The notes: a model not told the origin generated them from the letters alone. A DNA stretch of 64,000 nucleotides from Acidovorax sp. 210-6 (GCF_010020825.1 NZ_JAACJE010000001.1:434001-498000), one strand, 5' to 3'; positions 9,339-17,956 are shown, counted from the stretch's first letter. Numbers and translations: made by a program.

Positions 9339-10675
9339 GGCAAGGAGCTTTCAATGGCGGTTTCAGGAATACCAGCGGCGCGGGTGTGCACCCGTGCCCC
9401 GAGCCGGGTGAGCAGGTGCATCAGGCCCATCCACATGCGATCGAACGCGGGCATCTCGCCCGGCACCTGCGCCAGATGGCGCCCCAGCACGCGCTGGTGC
9501 TCCGGGGGCGTGATGGGGGGCGGTTGCTTGGTGCTGAAATCGAAGACGGCCTGGGTGAAGGGCTCCAGCTGCCAGGCCTGCATGTCGGCCAAGGCCGGGG
9601 CCAGCTCGGCGCTGTAGGTTGCCAGCGCCAGGTCGGGCCCGGCCAGCCCCAGCGCCTGGTAGGCCTGCAGCACCAGGGCGTCACGCTGCGGGTCGGCGGC
9701 GGGTCGCAGCAGCGCCGACCAGGCGCGTGTCATCTGTGTCCGAAAGCCTTCCGAGAGCTCCCGCGTGCAGCCGAAATCGAGCACGCCCACCGTGCCATCG
9801 GCGTCGAACAGGAAGTTGCCGGGGTGCGGGTCGGCATGCACCCGGCCCAGCACGAAGATGCAGTGCATGAACCAGTCCCACAGGTGTTGCCCGGCCCGGT
9901 CGCGCAGCGCCTGCGTCGGTTCGGTCGCCAGCCAGGCGTCCAGGTGCAGCCCCGGCAGGTACTGCTGCGTGAGCACCTGGGCCCTGGTGTGCGACAGGAG
10001 GGGCCGCGCCATCGCCACGCCGGGCAGCGCGGCATGCTCGGCGAACCATTGCAGTTGCTCGGCCTCCTGCAGGTAGTCCACCTCCCGCAGCAGCGTGGCC
10101 TCGATCTCGTCCATCACGCTGTCCATCACCGGATCGGTGGGCAGCGGCAGATCGGTGTGGGCCAGTGCACGCAGTGCCGCGCGCGCCAGTTGCATGTCGC
10201 TGGCGATGGTGGCGGCGATGCCGGGGTACTGCACCTTCACGGCCACCAGGCCCTCGCCAGGCAACTGTGCGCGGTGCACCTGGCCCAGGCTGGCGGCGGC
10301 AAAGGCAGTGGGCTCGAAATGCGCGAACAGCGCCTCGGGCTCCTGCCCGAAGGCCTGGCGGAACACCCGCCCCACCAGGGCGCGGTTGAGCGGCAGCGCC
10401 TGGTGCTGGGCGCGCGCCAGCTCGCGGCGCACACCCTCGGGCAGCAGCGTGGGGTGCATGCTCAGCAACTGTGACACCTTGAGCGCCGTGCCACGCAACT
10501 GCCCCAGCGCACCAAAGAGGATGCGGCCCACGGCGGCCTCGTGTTCGGCCTGCGCCTGGGGCGACGGCGTGCGCAGGCGCTGGCCCAGGCGGGCGGCGCC
10601 AATGCGTGCCGCCGCCACGCCCGTGATGGCGCCGCGCGCGAGCCGGCTGGTGCGCGGCGCGTCAGCGCTGTCCAT
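9335..10675 (-). CDS. ABC1/UbiB/COQ8-family atypical kinase
   Basis: A 446-residue member of the ABC1 (AarF/UbiB/COQ8) protein-kinase-like family, whose members act as ATPases or kinases in quinone and lipid metabolism. Visible marks are the KxGQ-type motif as TALKVSQLL, the alanine-rich loop AAASLGQVHRA, the lysine in VAVKVQYPG, the catalytic HADPHPGNFL and the metal-binding DFGCT. It lacks the C-terminal membrane helices of UbiB, so it is a paralogue rather than ubiB. The start overlaps the end of the DUF2867 gene by 14 bases and its stop overlaps the next gene by ATGA. It belongs to a tetR-controlled operon. Confidence 0.88.
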   Translation of the reverse strand: MDSADAPRTSRLARGAITGVAAARIGAARLGQRLRTPSPQAQAEHEAAVGRILFGALGQLRGTALKVSQLLSMHPTLLPEGVRRELARAQHQALPLNRALVGRVFRQAFGQEPEALFAHFEPTAFAAASLGQVHRAQLPGEGLVAVKVQYPGIAATIASDMQLARAALRALAHTDLPLPTDPVMDSVMDEIEATLLREVDYLQEAEQLQWFAEHAALPGVAMARPLLSHTRAQVLTQQYLPGLHLDAWLATEPTQALRDRAGQHLWDWFMHCIFVLGRVHADPHPGNFLFDADGTVGVLDFGCTRELSEGFRTQMTRAWSALLRPAADPQRDALVLQAYQALGLAGPDLALATYSAELAPALADMQAWQLEPFTQAVFDFSTKQPPPITPPEHQRVLGRHLAQVPGEMPAFDRMWMGLMHLLTRLGARVHTRAAGIPETAIESSLP

Positions 10676-11216
10676 GGTCCGCCAGCCGCTGCAGCATGGC
10701 GCGCACGATGCGGCGATGGAAGGGCGTGACGACCGTCATGTAGGCCTGCCCCAGCGCGTTGTGGATGTGCACCACGGTGCTGACCGCGAGCGTGGCGGGC
10801 GCATCGCCCGGGCGGTGCTTGCTCAGCGACACCTGCACGTCGAGGTGGCTGTCGTCCTGCCCCAGCACCACTTCGGTGTCGCTGAGGTGGCGGATCAGGA
10901 AGATGCCCACGCGGTCGCCCACGCGGTAGCTGCCCGCGTCGCCCGGGGCTTGGCCGCTGGCGAGCGGGTGCGCGTCGTGCAACTGGCCCAGGTCCTTCAG
11001 GCCCACCAGGCGCACCAGCCGGTTGCGCAGGGCCATGAGCTGCTGCGTCCAGCGCGGCGTGCGGGCCACCACGTCCAGCCAGGTCTGCAGCGCCGTGCGG
11101 GCGGGGTGGGGGTCGGCCACCTCGTAGGCGTCGAAGAAATGCGCGCCGGGCAAGGCGGCGTGGATGGCCGTGCCGGGTGGGATGCCGATGGAGCGCACGG
11201 TGGCGGGGGGCGTCAT
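10662..11216 (-). CDS. DUF2867 family protein
   Basis: A 184-residue protein resembling the DUF2867 family (HFFDAYEVADPH near the N-terminus, then RVGIFLIRHLSDTEVVLGQDD), with a steroidogenic-acute-regulatory-like fold suspected for such proteins. There is no signal peptide and no membrane segment. AGAAGG lies before the ATG, and the ATG overlaps the tetR stop by ATGA. The position between a TetR regulator and an ABC1 kinase suggests a role in handling a lipid or quinone-like ligand, which is inference only. Confidence 0.75.
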   Translation of the reverse strand: MTPPATVRSIGIPPGTAIHAALPGAHFFDAYEVADPHPARTALQTWLDVVARTPRWTQQLMALRNRLVRLVGLKDLGQLHDAHPLASGQAPGDAGSYRVGDRVGIFLIRHLSDTEVVLGQDDSHLDVQVSLSKHRPGDAPATLAVSTVVHIHNALGQAYMTVVTPFHRRIVRAMLQRLADHGQR

Positions 11217-12061
11217 GCGGCCTTCTTTCTGCGCGGGGTGGCAGGGGTGGCTGCCGCGGTCGTGGCGCGCGGCTTGCGCGGCGCACGGGTGGCGTTGGAC
11301 TTGGGCGGTGCGGCGGGAGCCGTGGCTGTGCGGGGGGGGCTGCCCATCGCCCGCTGTGTCATCTGCAGCGCACCCAGCAGGCTGCCCCCGTGCTGGGCCA
11401 GGCGCGCCATCTGGCTGCGCAGCACAAAGCCACCCAGTTGCAGCGCTCGGTTGACGAGGCCGCTGCGCAGGGTTTGCACCAGCAGGCCCAGCGACAAATC
11501 CACCAACTGCGCGGTGTCGGCGAATTCGTCGGAAGTGTCGGCCAGCCAATAGCTCACCACCCCGGCAAGGTAGTCGGTGTAAAGCCCGCCAGCCATGCCC
11601 TTGAAGTCGCAGGGCTCGATCTCGCCCGCCGCTTCGGCGGCTTCCAGAAAGCTGGTCACCGCCTCGCGCAAAGCCTGGCGTGCCGCCAGGGGCTCGGCCA
11701 GCAGGGTCAAGGGGGAGCGCCGGGCCAGCGCGCGCACTTGGGTCACGAACTCGCGGTCGGGCAGCAGACCTTCGAGCACAGCGTCCGTCAGGCGCTGGAG
11801 CTTCTCCTGCAACTGGTAATCGGCGAAGCAGGGCGTCTGCAGGGTGTCGGCCAGCGCTTGCTGCACCACCGCGTCGAGGTAGCCCAGCACGATGCGGTCC
11901 TTGGTGGGAAAGTACTTGTAGATCGTGGCGTCGCCAATGCCGGCAGAGCGTGCGATGTCCTTCATCGTCGTGCCGTCGAAGCCCTGGCGGGTCATCAGAT
12001 CCACCGCGCTGGCCAGGATCTGCCGGCGCGTGGCGTCTTGCTGTTGGCGGGTGGTTTTCAT
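11213..12061 (-). CDS. TetR-family repressor with basic C-terminal tail
   Basis: A 282-residue regulator, longer than the usual 190-220. The N-terminal helix-turn-helix is typical (RRQILASAVDLMTRQGFDGT, then GIGDATIYKYFPTKD, residues about 10-55). After the ligand domain there is an unusual tail of about 45 residues made mainly of alanine, proline, threonine, lysine and arginine, ending PRRKKAA, like histone-H1-type tails of AlgP. The start at 12061 begins the HTH region; the upstream open frame crosses the operator and was rejected. It is the first gene of a four-gene overlapping operon and a perfect 13-bp inverted repeat sits five bases before its ATG, so autorepression is very likely. Confidence 0.9.
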   Translation of the reverse strand: MKTTRQQQDATRRQILASAVDLMTRQGFDGTTMKDIARSAGIGDATIYKYFPTKDRIVLGYLDAVVQQALADTLQTPCFADYQLQEKLQRLTDAVLEGLLPDREFVTQVRALARRSPLTLLAEPLAARQALREAVTSFLEAAEAAGEIEPCDFKGMAGGLYTDYLAGVVSYWLADTSDEFADTAQLVDLSLGLLVQTLRSGLVNRALQLGGFVLRSQMARLAQHGGSLLGALQMTQRAMGSPPRTATAPAAPPKSNATRAPRKPRATTAAATPATPRRKKAA

Positions 12062-12065
12062 GCTG

Positions 12066-12104
12066 CTATTCTTTAAATTGCAAATTGCTGTATTTAAAGA
12101 ATAG
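12066..12104. promoter_or_regulatory. Probable TetR operator, 13-bp perfect inverted repeat
   Basis: The arms CTATTCTTTAAAT (12066-12078) and ATTTAAAGAATAG (12092-12104) are exact reverse complements separated by 13 bases. The spacer contains a second small palindrome-like stretch, GCAAATTGC. It ends four bases before the tetR ATG and is far more A/T-rich than its surroundings. Position and symmetry fit an operator bound by the adjacent TetR protein; arms this long could also form an mRNA hairpin next to the start codon. Confidence 0.75.
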
Positions 12105-12189
12105 TAATTTCTGTTTATGGTGTCAAGCAGTGCCAAGCCGACGCGAGTAAGCGGCCAGGGTGCGCAGAATATGGAAGTGTTTTTGCCCC

Positions 12190-12233
12190 TGGCGCCCGTC
12201 AAACAAGCGCCATGTGCTATCAAAAAATGAGTA
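12190..12233 (+). repeat. Dispersed 44-base palindromic repeat, copy 2
   Basis: This copy reads GGCGCCCGTCAAACAAGCGC, then TGCTATCAAAAAATGAGTA. The first hairpin is imperfect and the final ATAGC is degraded to GAGTA. It lies downstream of the XRE regulator gene and upstream of the tetR operator, in non-coding DNA. Confidence 0.65.
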
Positions 12234-12252
12234 ATTGGCGCCGCAGGAGCGC

Positions 12253-12984
12253 TCAGCGCCGCATGTGGGCAAAAGCCTCGAACTCCCAGCTGCGCAGGGC
12301 CAGCAGCAGGGTGTAGCCCTCGCGCTGGGGCTGCGGCAGGCGCTGGTCGGCCAGGTGTTGCTGGGCAAAGTCCTGGGCCACGCGCTGCATGCGTTCCATG
12401 AAGGCGGGCGCCAGGGCGCGGCTGATGCTGCCGTGTACCAGCAACACGCCTTCACCGGGGCCGTCGAAGCCGCCCGCGAAGTAGTCGAGCAGCGCGTGCT
12501 CGCGGAAGTAGTTCATCACCGGGCCGTGCGCTCGCCAGCGGAAGGTCTTGGCCAGCTTGAGGCGGTAGCGGTTCAGCGGCCGCAGTTCGATGATGCCGAT
12601 GCGGTCGAGCTGGGCCAGGTACTTGATGCCCTCGGCCTCGCTCAGGCGGTAGGTGGCCACGATCTGCTCCAGCGTCCACTGGCTGAGCACCGAGATGGCC
12701 ACCAGCAGCAGCTTCTTGTCGCTGACCACGGCCTTTTCCTGCTCCTGGGTCAGTTCCTGGAGCAGCGGCTGGTTGTCGGCCACGCGCCGCGCCAGGTCGG
12801 CGAAGTCCAGCGCCAGGGCGCGGCAGATCGCGTCGATGCGCGACAGCGGCATGTCGCCCTTGGCCAGCATGCGCTTGACGCTGGACTCGGCCATGCCGAG
12901 CTGCTGCGCCAGGTCGGCATAGGTCATCTGGGCGGCCTTGAGTTCCTTCTTCAGGGCCGTGACGAGGTCGGCGGTGGTGCTCAT
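12253..12984 (-). CDS. XRE-family transcriptional regulator
   Basis: A 243-residue cytoplasmic protein with an N-terminal lambda-repressor-type helix-turn-helix at about residues 5-60 (MTYADLAQQLGMAESSVKRM). The remaining 180 residues include a stretch resembling a second winged or HTH-like fold (LEQIVATYRLSEAEGIKYLA) and have no recognised ligand domain. A GTG two codons earlier is possible; the ATG at 12984 was preferred. It stands alone, with no partner gene nearby to reveal its target. Confidence 0.8.
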   Translation of the reverse strand: MSTTADLVTALKKELKAAQMTYADLAQQLGMAESSVKRMLAKGDMPLSRIDAICRALALDFADLARRVADNQPLLQELTQEQEKAVVSDKKLLLVAISVLSQWTLEQIVATYRLSEAEGIKYLAQLDRIGIIELRPLNRYRLKLAKTFRWRAHGPVMNYFREHALLDYFAGGFDGPGEGVLLVHGSISRALAPAFMERMQRVAQDFAQQHLADQRLPQPQREGYTLLLALRSWEFEAFAHMRR

Positions 12985-13026
12985 GGGCACCGATTATGGA
13001 GACCCGCTGTCGGCGTCGTCAGTCTT

Positions 13027-13506
13027 TCATTCGCACACGGCCTGGCACTGGGCCGGATCGCTGGCGCAGGAGGCCGGCACGGTGCAGGCCTTGCGCGTGC
13101 GGTGCGTGAGCTGCACGTCCGGGCCGTAGTGGCAGACCACGGCGGTGATGGAGCCCTTCTTGGTCACGCGCATCGACGTCAGGCTTGATTTCGCGATGAC
13201 CGGGGCGGGGGTCTCGCACGACAGGTAGCCGTCGAAGGCGCCATCGGCAGATTCCCACAGCGCGGTGTTCTTCATGCGGCGAAATACTTCGTAGTCGGCG
13301 CACGGGCCGGTCTGGCCCTGGTAGGCCTTGCTGTCGTCGCCGCAGAAGCCGTGGAAGCTGGCGAGCAACTGTCCCTCGGTTGGGCAGGCGTTGACCTGGC
13401 GCATTTGTTCCTGTGTCGGGCAGGAGAGGGTTTGCGCTTGGGAGGCGAAGGCGGCCAGCAGCAAAGCCAGCGGGCCGAGGCGGCGGAGATTTCGGAAGGT
13501 GTGCAT
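13027..13506 (-). CDS. Secreted cysteine-rich hypothetical protein
   Basis: A 159-residue protein with a signal peptide (residues about 1-24, ending SQA). The mature part has ten cysteines (for example SCPTQ, NACPT, GFCGDD, KACTVPASCASDPAQCQAVCE), suggesting a disulphide-stabilised periplasmic or secreted protein. No family recognised. It is transcribed toward the XRE regulator, with a 42-base gap. Confidence 0.65.
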   Translation of the reverse strand: MHTFRNLRRLGPLALLLAAFASQAQTLSCPTQEQMRQVNACPTEGQLLASFHGFCGDDSKAYQGQTGPCADYEVFRRMKNTALWESADGAFDGYLSCETPAPVIAKSSLTSMRVTKKGSITAVVCHYGPDVQLTHRTRKACTVPASCASDPAQCQAVCE

Positions 13507-13598
13507 GGGGCGACTGTACGGATTTCCGGGGCCGCGCTGCCTTGACCCATATCAAGCGACGCCCAGCGGTGCGCGGGTTCGGGTGGTGGACGCCGCAG

Positions 13599-13625
13599 CA
13601 TCGGTATCAAAAATGGATACCGATG
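13599..13625. promoter_or_regulatory. Perfect inverted repeat, GTATC-N7-GATAC type, site 1
   Basis: The arms CATCGGTATC (13599-13608) and GATACCGATG (13616-13625) are exact reverse complements around AAAAATG. It lies 95 bases before the ceramidase-like gene, between divergently transcribed genes. The inner part, GTATC-N7-GATAC with an A-rich spacer, is shared with the palindrome at 17874-17894, so one regulator may bind both. Confidence 0.6.
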
Positions 13626-13720
13626 GTGGGTCTGGTGGCGTCTGTGGCAACTTTTGGGCCGTGCGGCTGGCTTCGACCAGGAGACTGCGCCCATCGCAAC
13701 CACTTGACCAGGAGGGCCCC

Positions 13721-14572
13721 ATGCGCACCCCCACCATTCTTCCCGCCGCACACCGGCGCCGTATGTCCCCCGCCGAAGTCGGCCTGCTGTGCGCCGGGCT
13801 GGTGCTTCTGGCTCTGGCCCTGTGGGGGCCGGTGCTGCATGCCAGCCCGCACCAGCATGCCTTTGCCGATCAGCGCACGCTGTGGGGCATCCCTTGCGCG
13901 CTGGATGTGCTGAGCAACCTGCCGTTTGCCTTGGCGGGTGCCTGGGGGCTGGTGCTCCTGGGCCGTGTGCGGTCGGGGGTGCTGGATGGCGCCACGCGTG
14001 CCACGGCCCGCTTGTTCTGCATGGGTCTGGTGCTGACGGCGGCAGGTTCGTCGTGGTACCACTGGCAGCCCGACGATGCCGGGCTGTTGTGGGACCGCCT
14101 GGGCATGACGGTGGCGTTTGCCGGCATGCTGGGGCTGGCTGCAGCCCAGCGGGTGAGCTCCCGTGCTGGGGGCACCACCGCGATGGTGGTGCTGGCCGCC
14201 GGGCCGCTGGCCGTGCTGTGGTGGGCCCATACCGGCAACCTGCTGCCCTGGGCCGTGGTGCAACTGGGCGGCATGTTGCTGGTGCTGGCCTTGGCCTGCC
14301 TGCCGCAGCGTGCCGGCGCATGGGTGGTGCCCCTGGGGGCAGTGATCGCCTGGTACGGCGCGGCCAAGCTGCTGGAGCTGTCCGACCACGCCGTGTACGA
14401 AGCCACAGGCCAGTGGTTGGCAGGCCACAGCCTCAAGCACCTGGCGGCTGCCGGGGCGGCCTGGCCGGTGCTGCGCGCGTTGCATTCGGTTACGGCCAGG
14501 GGGCATGCTCCGGCCATGGTCGGCGGGCACAATGGCGCCCCATGCCCGCGTGTCGCCTGCAGCCCGCACTGA
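13721..14572 (+). CDS. Ceramidase-like membrane protein (CREST superfamily)
   Basis: A 283-residue polytopic membrane protein with about seven helices. It carries the marks of the alkaline-phytoceramidase / CREST hydrolases: DVLSNLPFALAG, GSSWYHWQPDDAGLLWDRLGMTV (split here as GSSWYHWQPDD and LLWDRLGMTV) and the late LKHLAAAGAAW. The conserved Asp, Ser and His residues are the expected metal site. The substrate is unknown; an amide-linked lipid is the family expectation. AGGAGGG precedes the ATG at 13721; the open frame extends upstream without a start signal. It lies 59 bases before the acyltransferase fusion, so a lipid operon is plausible. Confidence 0.8.
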   Translation: MRTPTILPAAHRRRMSPAEVGLLCAGLVLLALALWGPVLHASPHQHAFADQRTLWGIPCALDVLSNLPFALAGAWGLVLLGRVRSGVLDGATRATARLFCMGLVLTAAGSSWYHWQPDDAGLLWDRLGMTVAFAGMLGLAAAQRVSSRAGGTTAMVVLAAGPLAVLWWAHTGNLLPWAVVQLGGMLLVLALACLPQRAGAWVVPLGAVIAWYGAAKLLELSDHAVYEATGQWLAGHSLKHLAAAGAAWPVLRALHSVTARGHAPAMVGGHNGAPCPRVACSPH

Positions 14573-14631
14573 CAGCGCCCCGCCCGCCACAACAAGAAGC
14601 CAAGAAGAAGCCCAGAAGCACGGAGAGACGC

Positions 14632-16563
14632 ATGAGCACACCCGCACCCCAAGCCCATGGCAGCGGCCATGAGGATCCGAACCAGTTCGCCCTGCTGCGC
14701 CAGCGGCGCTTCGCGCCCTTCTTCTGGACGCAGTTCTCCGGCGCCGCGAACGACAACCTGTTCAAGTTCGCCTTCACGGTGATGGTGACCTACCAGATCA
14801 ACGTGGCCTGGCTGCAGCCGGCCATGGCGGGCCTGGTGATCGGCGCGCTGTTCATCCTGCCCTTCCTGCTGTTTTCGGCCACCAGCGGGCAACTGGCCGA
14901 CAAGTACGACAAGAAGGTGCTGATCCGCTTCGTCAAGCGCCTGGAGATGGCCATCATGGCGCTGGCCGCCTGGGGCTTTTTCTCGCACAACGTGCCGGTG
15001 CTGCTGGGCTGCACCTTCCTCATGGGGCTGCACTCCACGCTGTTCGGGCCGGTCAAGTTCGCCTACCTGCCGCAGGTGCTCAACGAGCGCGAGCTGACCG
15101 GCGGCAACGGCATGGTGGAGATGGGCACCTTCGTGGCCATCCTGCTGGGCAACGTGGCGGGCGGGCTGATCATCGCCGTGCCCGAGATCGGCGCGCACCA
15201 TGTGGGCTTTGCCTGCGTGGGCGCAGCCATCGTGGGGCGGGTGCTGGCCGAGTTCATTCCCTCGCTGCCCGCCACCGATCCGGGGCTCAAGGTCAACTGG
15301 AACCCGGTGAGCGAGACCTGGCGCAACCTCAAGCTGGCGCACCAGAACATCGTGGTGTTCCGCTCGCTGCTGGGCATCAGCTGGATGTGGTTCTTCGGCG
15401 CCGTGTTCCTGAGCCAGTTCCCCAGCCTCGCCAAGGAGGTGCTGCACGGCAACGAGCAGGTGGCTTCGCTGCTGCTGGTGGTGTTCTCGGTGGGCATCGG
15501 CATCGGCTCGCTCTTGTGCGAGGTGCTCTCGCGCCGCCATGTGGAGATCGGCCTGGTGCCGCTGGGCGCCATCGGCATGAGCGTGTTCTCCATCGACCTG
15601 TACTTTGCCTCGCGCAGTCTGCCCCCCGCCGAGATCATGGGTCTGGGCGCCTTCCTGGAGCAGGGCGCGCACTGGCGCGTGATGCTGGACCTGGCGCTGC
15701 TGTCGCTGTTTGCGGGCCTGTACAGCGTGCCCATGTACGCACTGATCCAGATGCGCGCCCAGCCCACGCACCGCGCGCGCATCATCGCGGCCAACAACAT
15801 CCTCAACGCGCTGTTCATGATCGCCAGCTCGCTGATCGCCGGCGCGCTGCTGGGCGCGGGCTTCACCGTGCCGCAGATCTTCCTTTTCACCGGCCTGGCC
15901 AACGCCGTGGTGGCGTTCTACATCTTCCTGCTCGTGCCCGAATACCTGCTGCGCTTCGTGGCCTGGGTGCTCTCGCGCTTTGTGTACCGTTTCAAGGTGC
16001 AGGGCGATGAGTACCTGCCCGCGCAAGGCTCCGCCGTGCTGGCCTGCAACCATGTGAGCTTTGTCGATGCCGTGCTGCTCATGGCCGCCAGCCCGCGCCC
16101 CATCTACTTTGTGATGGACCACCGCATCTTCCGCATCCCGGTGCTGGGCTGGCTGTTCAAGCTGGCCAAGGCCATCCCGGTGGCGCCCTACAAGGAAGAC
16201 CCGCAAACCTACGAGGCCGCCTTCGAGCGTGCCGCCCAGGTGCTGCGCGAGGGCGACCTGCTGGCCATCTTCCCCGAGGGCGGCATCACCCGCGACGGGC
16301 AGTTGCAGCCCTTCAAGGGCGGCATCGTCAAGATCCTGGACCGTGCCCGTGCCGACGGCCTGGACGTGCCCGTGATCCCCATGGCGCTGACCAACCTGTG
16401 GGGCTCGTACTTCAGCCGCATCGAGCAGGGCGGCGCCATGGTGCGCCCGTTCCGGCGCGGCCTGTTCAACCGCGTGGGGCTGAACGTGGGCGCGCCCGTG
16501 CCGCCCGCACAGGCGCAGCCCGAGGCCCTGCAGGCGCGCGTGGCCGGTCTGCTGCAGGCGTGA
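14632..16563 (+). CDS. MFS transporter fused to PlsC acyltransferase
   Basis: A 643-residue fusion. Residues about 15-425 are an LplT-like major facilitator with about 12 helices (start FAPFFWTQFSGAANDNLFKF). Residues about 440-640 are a 1-acyl-glycerol-3-phosphate acyltransferase domain with the NHxxxxD motif as NHVSFVD and the substrate motif FPEGGIT. This is the arrangement of lysophospholipid flippase plus acyltransferase that returns lysophospholipids to the inner leaflet and reacylates them. The third (acyl-ACP synthetase) part of E. coli Aas is absent. The ATG at 14632 follows GGAGAGA. With pldA elsewhere in the window it would complete phospholipid turnover. Confidence 0.92.
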   Translation: MSTPAPQAHGSGHEDPNQFALLRQRRFAPFFWTQFSGAANDNLFKFAFTVMVTYQINVAWLQPAMAGLVIGALFILPFLLFSATSGQLADKYDKKVLIRFVKRLEMAIMALAAWGFFSHNVPVLLGCTFLMGLHSTLFGPVKFAYLPQVLNERELTGGNGMVEMGTFVAILLGNVAGGLIIAVPEIGAHHVGFACVGAAIVGRVLAEFIPSLPATDPGLKVNWNPVSETWRNLKLAHQNIVVFRSLLGISWMWFFGAVFLSQFPSLAKEVLHGNEQVASLLLVVFSVGIGIGSLLCEVLSRRHVEIGLVPLGAIGMSVFSIDLYFASRSLPPAEIMGLGAFLEQGAHWRVMLDLALLSLFAGLYSVPMYALIQMRAQPTHRARIIAANNILNALFMIASSLIAGALLGAGFTVPQIFLFTGLANAVVAFYIFLLVPEYLLRFVAWVLSRFVYRFKVQGDEYLPAQGSAVLACNHVSFVDAVLLMAASPRPIYFVMDHRIFRIPVLGWLFKLAKAIPVAPYKEDPQTYEAAFERAAQVLREGDLLAIFPEGGITRDGQLQPFKGGIVKILDRARADGLDVPVIPMALTNLWGSYFSRIEQGGAMVRPFRRGLFNRVGLNVGAPVPPAQAQPEALQARVAGLLQA

Positions 16564-16568
16564 GGCGT

Positions 16569-17741
16569 CTATTCGACGCTGAACGTCAGCCCAGCATTCG
16601 CCTGCAGCCGATCGATCAGCGCCTGGCCCAGCGCCGGGGCGGTGGTCCAGATGCCGCCGGGCGTGCCGCGGTTCTCCAGCAGGCACACGGCGGCCTCGGC
16701 GATCATCTTGGAGGTCGAGCCGTAGCCGGGGTCGCGGTCGCCCGTCACCGCCACGCTCAGGCGGTGGCCCTGGGCATCTTCGCCGAGGAACAGCACGTCG
16801 TAGTGCCCGGCTTCGCGTTCTTCACGCGAGGGTCCTTCGCCAGGTTTGGGGCCGCTGTCCGAACCCAGCGATTTGTCGGCCGCCACGGCGTTGGCAAAAG
16901 CCTCGCCCTTGGCGCCTGGGCCGGTGACCAGCATCTCGTCGTACACAAAGTCCGCGCCATAGGCATGGCCCAGCAGGAAGTTGGAGCGGTGCACGTTGCG
17001 CGTGTTGATGGCCGCCATGACGAACGGTGCCACCCAGACACCTTCGCCCAGGGCCTCGTCCACCATGGGCTTGGCGCCCGAGGGCTGGCGCGGGCCGGTG
17101 AAGCCGGGTGTGAGCGCGAACGGGTCGCGCAGCAGGTCGAGCACGCCGGGCTCGCTGGCGGCAGCGGCCAGCGTGGCCTTGAGGCTCGCGGCCGTGCCGC
17201 CCGAGAAGGTGCCCTTCATCTTGCGCACGCGGCCGCGCACGCGGTGGGCGGGCTGGCCGAAACGCGCCTTCATTTCGGTTTGCAGCAGGAACACGCCCAG
17301 GTCGAACGGGATCGAGTCGAAGCCGCACGAGAACACGATGCGCGCGCCGCTGGCCTTCGCCTGGGCCTCGTGCGCGTCGATCATGCGGCGCATCCAGGCA
17401 GGTTCGCCGCACAGGTCCACGTAGTCCACGCCGGCCTTGGCGCAGGCGGCCACGAGTTCGTTGCCGTAGAGCTGGTAGGGGCCCACGGTGGTCAGCACCA
17501 GGCGGGTGCTGTCCAGCAGCGCCTGCAGGCTGGCGGCATCGGTGGTGTCGGTCACGACGAGCGGGGTGTCGGCCGGAGCGCCGAGTTCGTCGCGCACGGC
17601 GGCGAGCTTCTCGGCGCTGCGTCCGCCCATGGCCCAGCGCATGCCGCTGCCCGCGGGGTAGCGCTGCAGCAGGTATTCGACGACGAGGCGGCCGGTGAAG
17701 CCGGTGGCGCCGTGGACGACGAGGTCAAAGGGTTTGGTCAT
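16569..17741 (-). CDS. Saccharopine dehydrogenase-like NAD(P)-binding protein
   Basis: A 390-residue cytoplasmic protein with an N-terminal Rossmann fold (VVHGATGFTGRLVVEYLL) and the family pattern of saccharopine-dehydrogenase-like oxidoreductases and trans-acting enoyl reductases (TTVGPYQLYGNELVAACA; VDYVDLCGE). True saccharopine dehydrogenases act in lysine metabolism, but many bacterial members of this type have unknown or lipid-related roles. AAGAGA precedes the ATG at 17741. It converges with the MFS-acyltransferase gene, only five bases apart, and diverges from the YiaA-like gene. Confidence 0.82.
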   Translation of the reverse strand: MTKPFDLVVHGATGFTGRLVVEYLLQRYPAGSGMRWAMGGRSAEKLAAVRDELGAPADTPLVVTDTTDAASLQALLDSTRLVLTTVGPYQLYGNELVAACAKAGVDYVDLCGEPAWMRRMIDAHEAQAKASGARIVFSCGFDSIPFDLGVFLLQTEMKARFGQPAHRVRGRVRKMKGTFSGGTAASLKATLAAAASEPGVLDLLRDPFALTPGFTGPRQPSGAKPMVDEALGEGVWVAPFVMAAINTRNVHRSNFLLGHAYGADFVYDEMLVTGPGAKGEAFANAVAADKSLGSDSGPKPGEGPSREEREAGHYDVLFLGEDAQGHRLSVAVTGDRDPGYGSTSKMIAEAAVCLLENRGTPGGIWTTAPALGQALIDRLQANAGLTFSVE

Positions 17742-17873
17742 GGCATGTCTCTTTCTCGGTTGTTTGCGCGGCAGGGGCGCGAACGGCGATTGTGAAAGAG
17801 GCGTGTCGTGCACGGGTGTCGCGTACGCGCCGGCCGCTGCCGACACAGGGTTTTTGTGCGGCATACGGGCTCA

Positions 17874-17894
17874 AAGTATCGAAAAGCGATACTT
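17874..17894. promoter_or_regulatory. Perfect inverted repeat, GTATC-N7-GATAC type, site 2
   Basis: The arms AAGTATCG and CGATACTT are exact reverse complements around AAAAG. Re-read from its centre it is GTATC-GAAAAGC-GATAC, the same spacing and A-rich core as the site at 13599-13625. It lies in the divergent intergenic region between the saccharopine-dehydrogenase-like and YiaA-like genes. Confidence 0.6.
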
Positions 17895-17956
17895 CGAGGG
17901 TTGAGTGGGAGCGCTTTGTCATCCAGGCACGGACAGCGCAGCGCCGCACCGGCACC

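Noticed and set aside
13870-16686. A 938-residue minus-strand frame across the ceramidase-like and acyltransferase genes
   Set aside because: Same reason: it is antisense to two genes with clear domains and has shadow-type composition.
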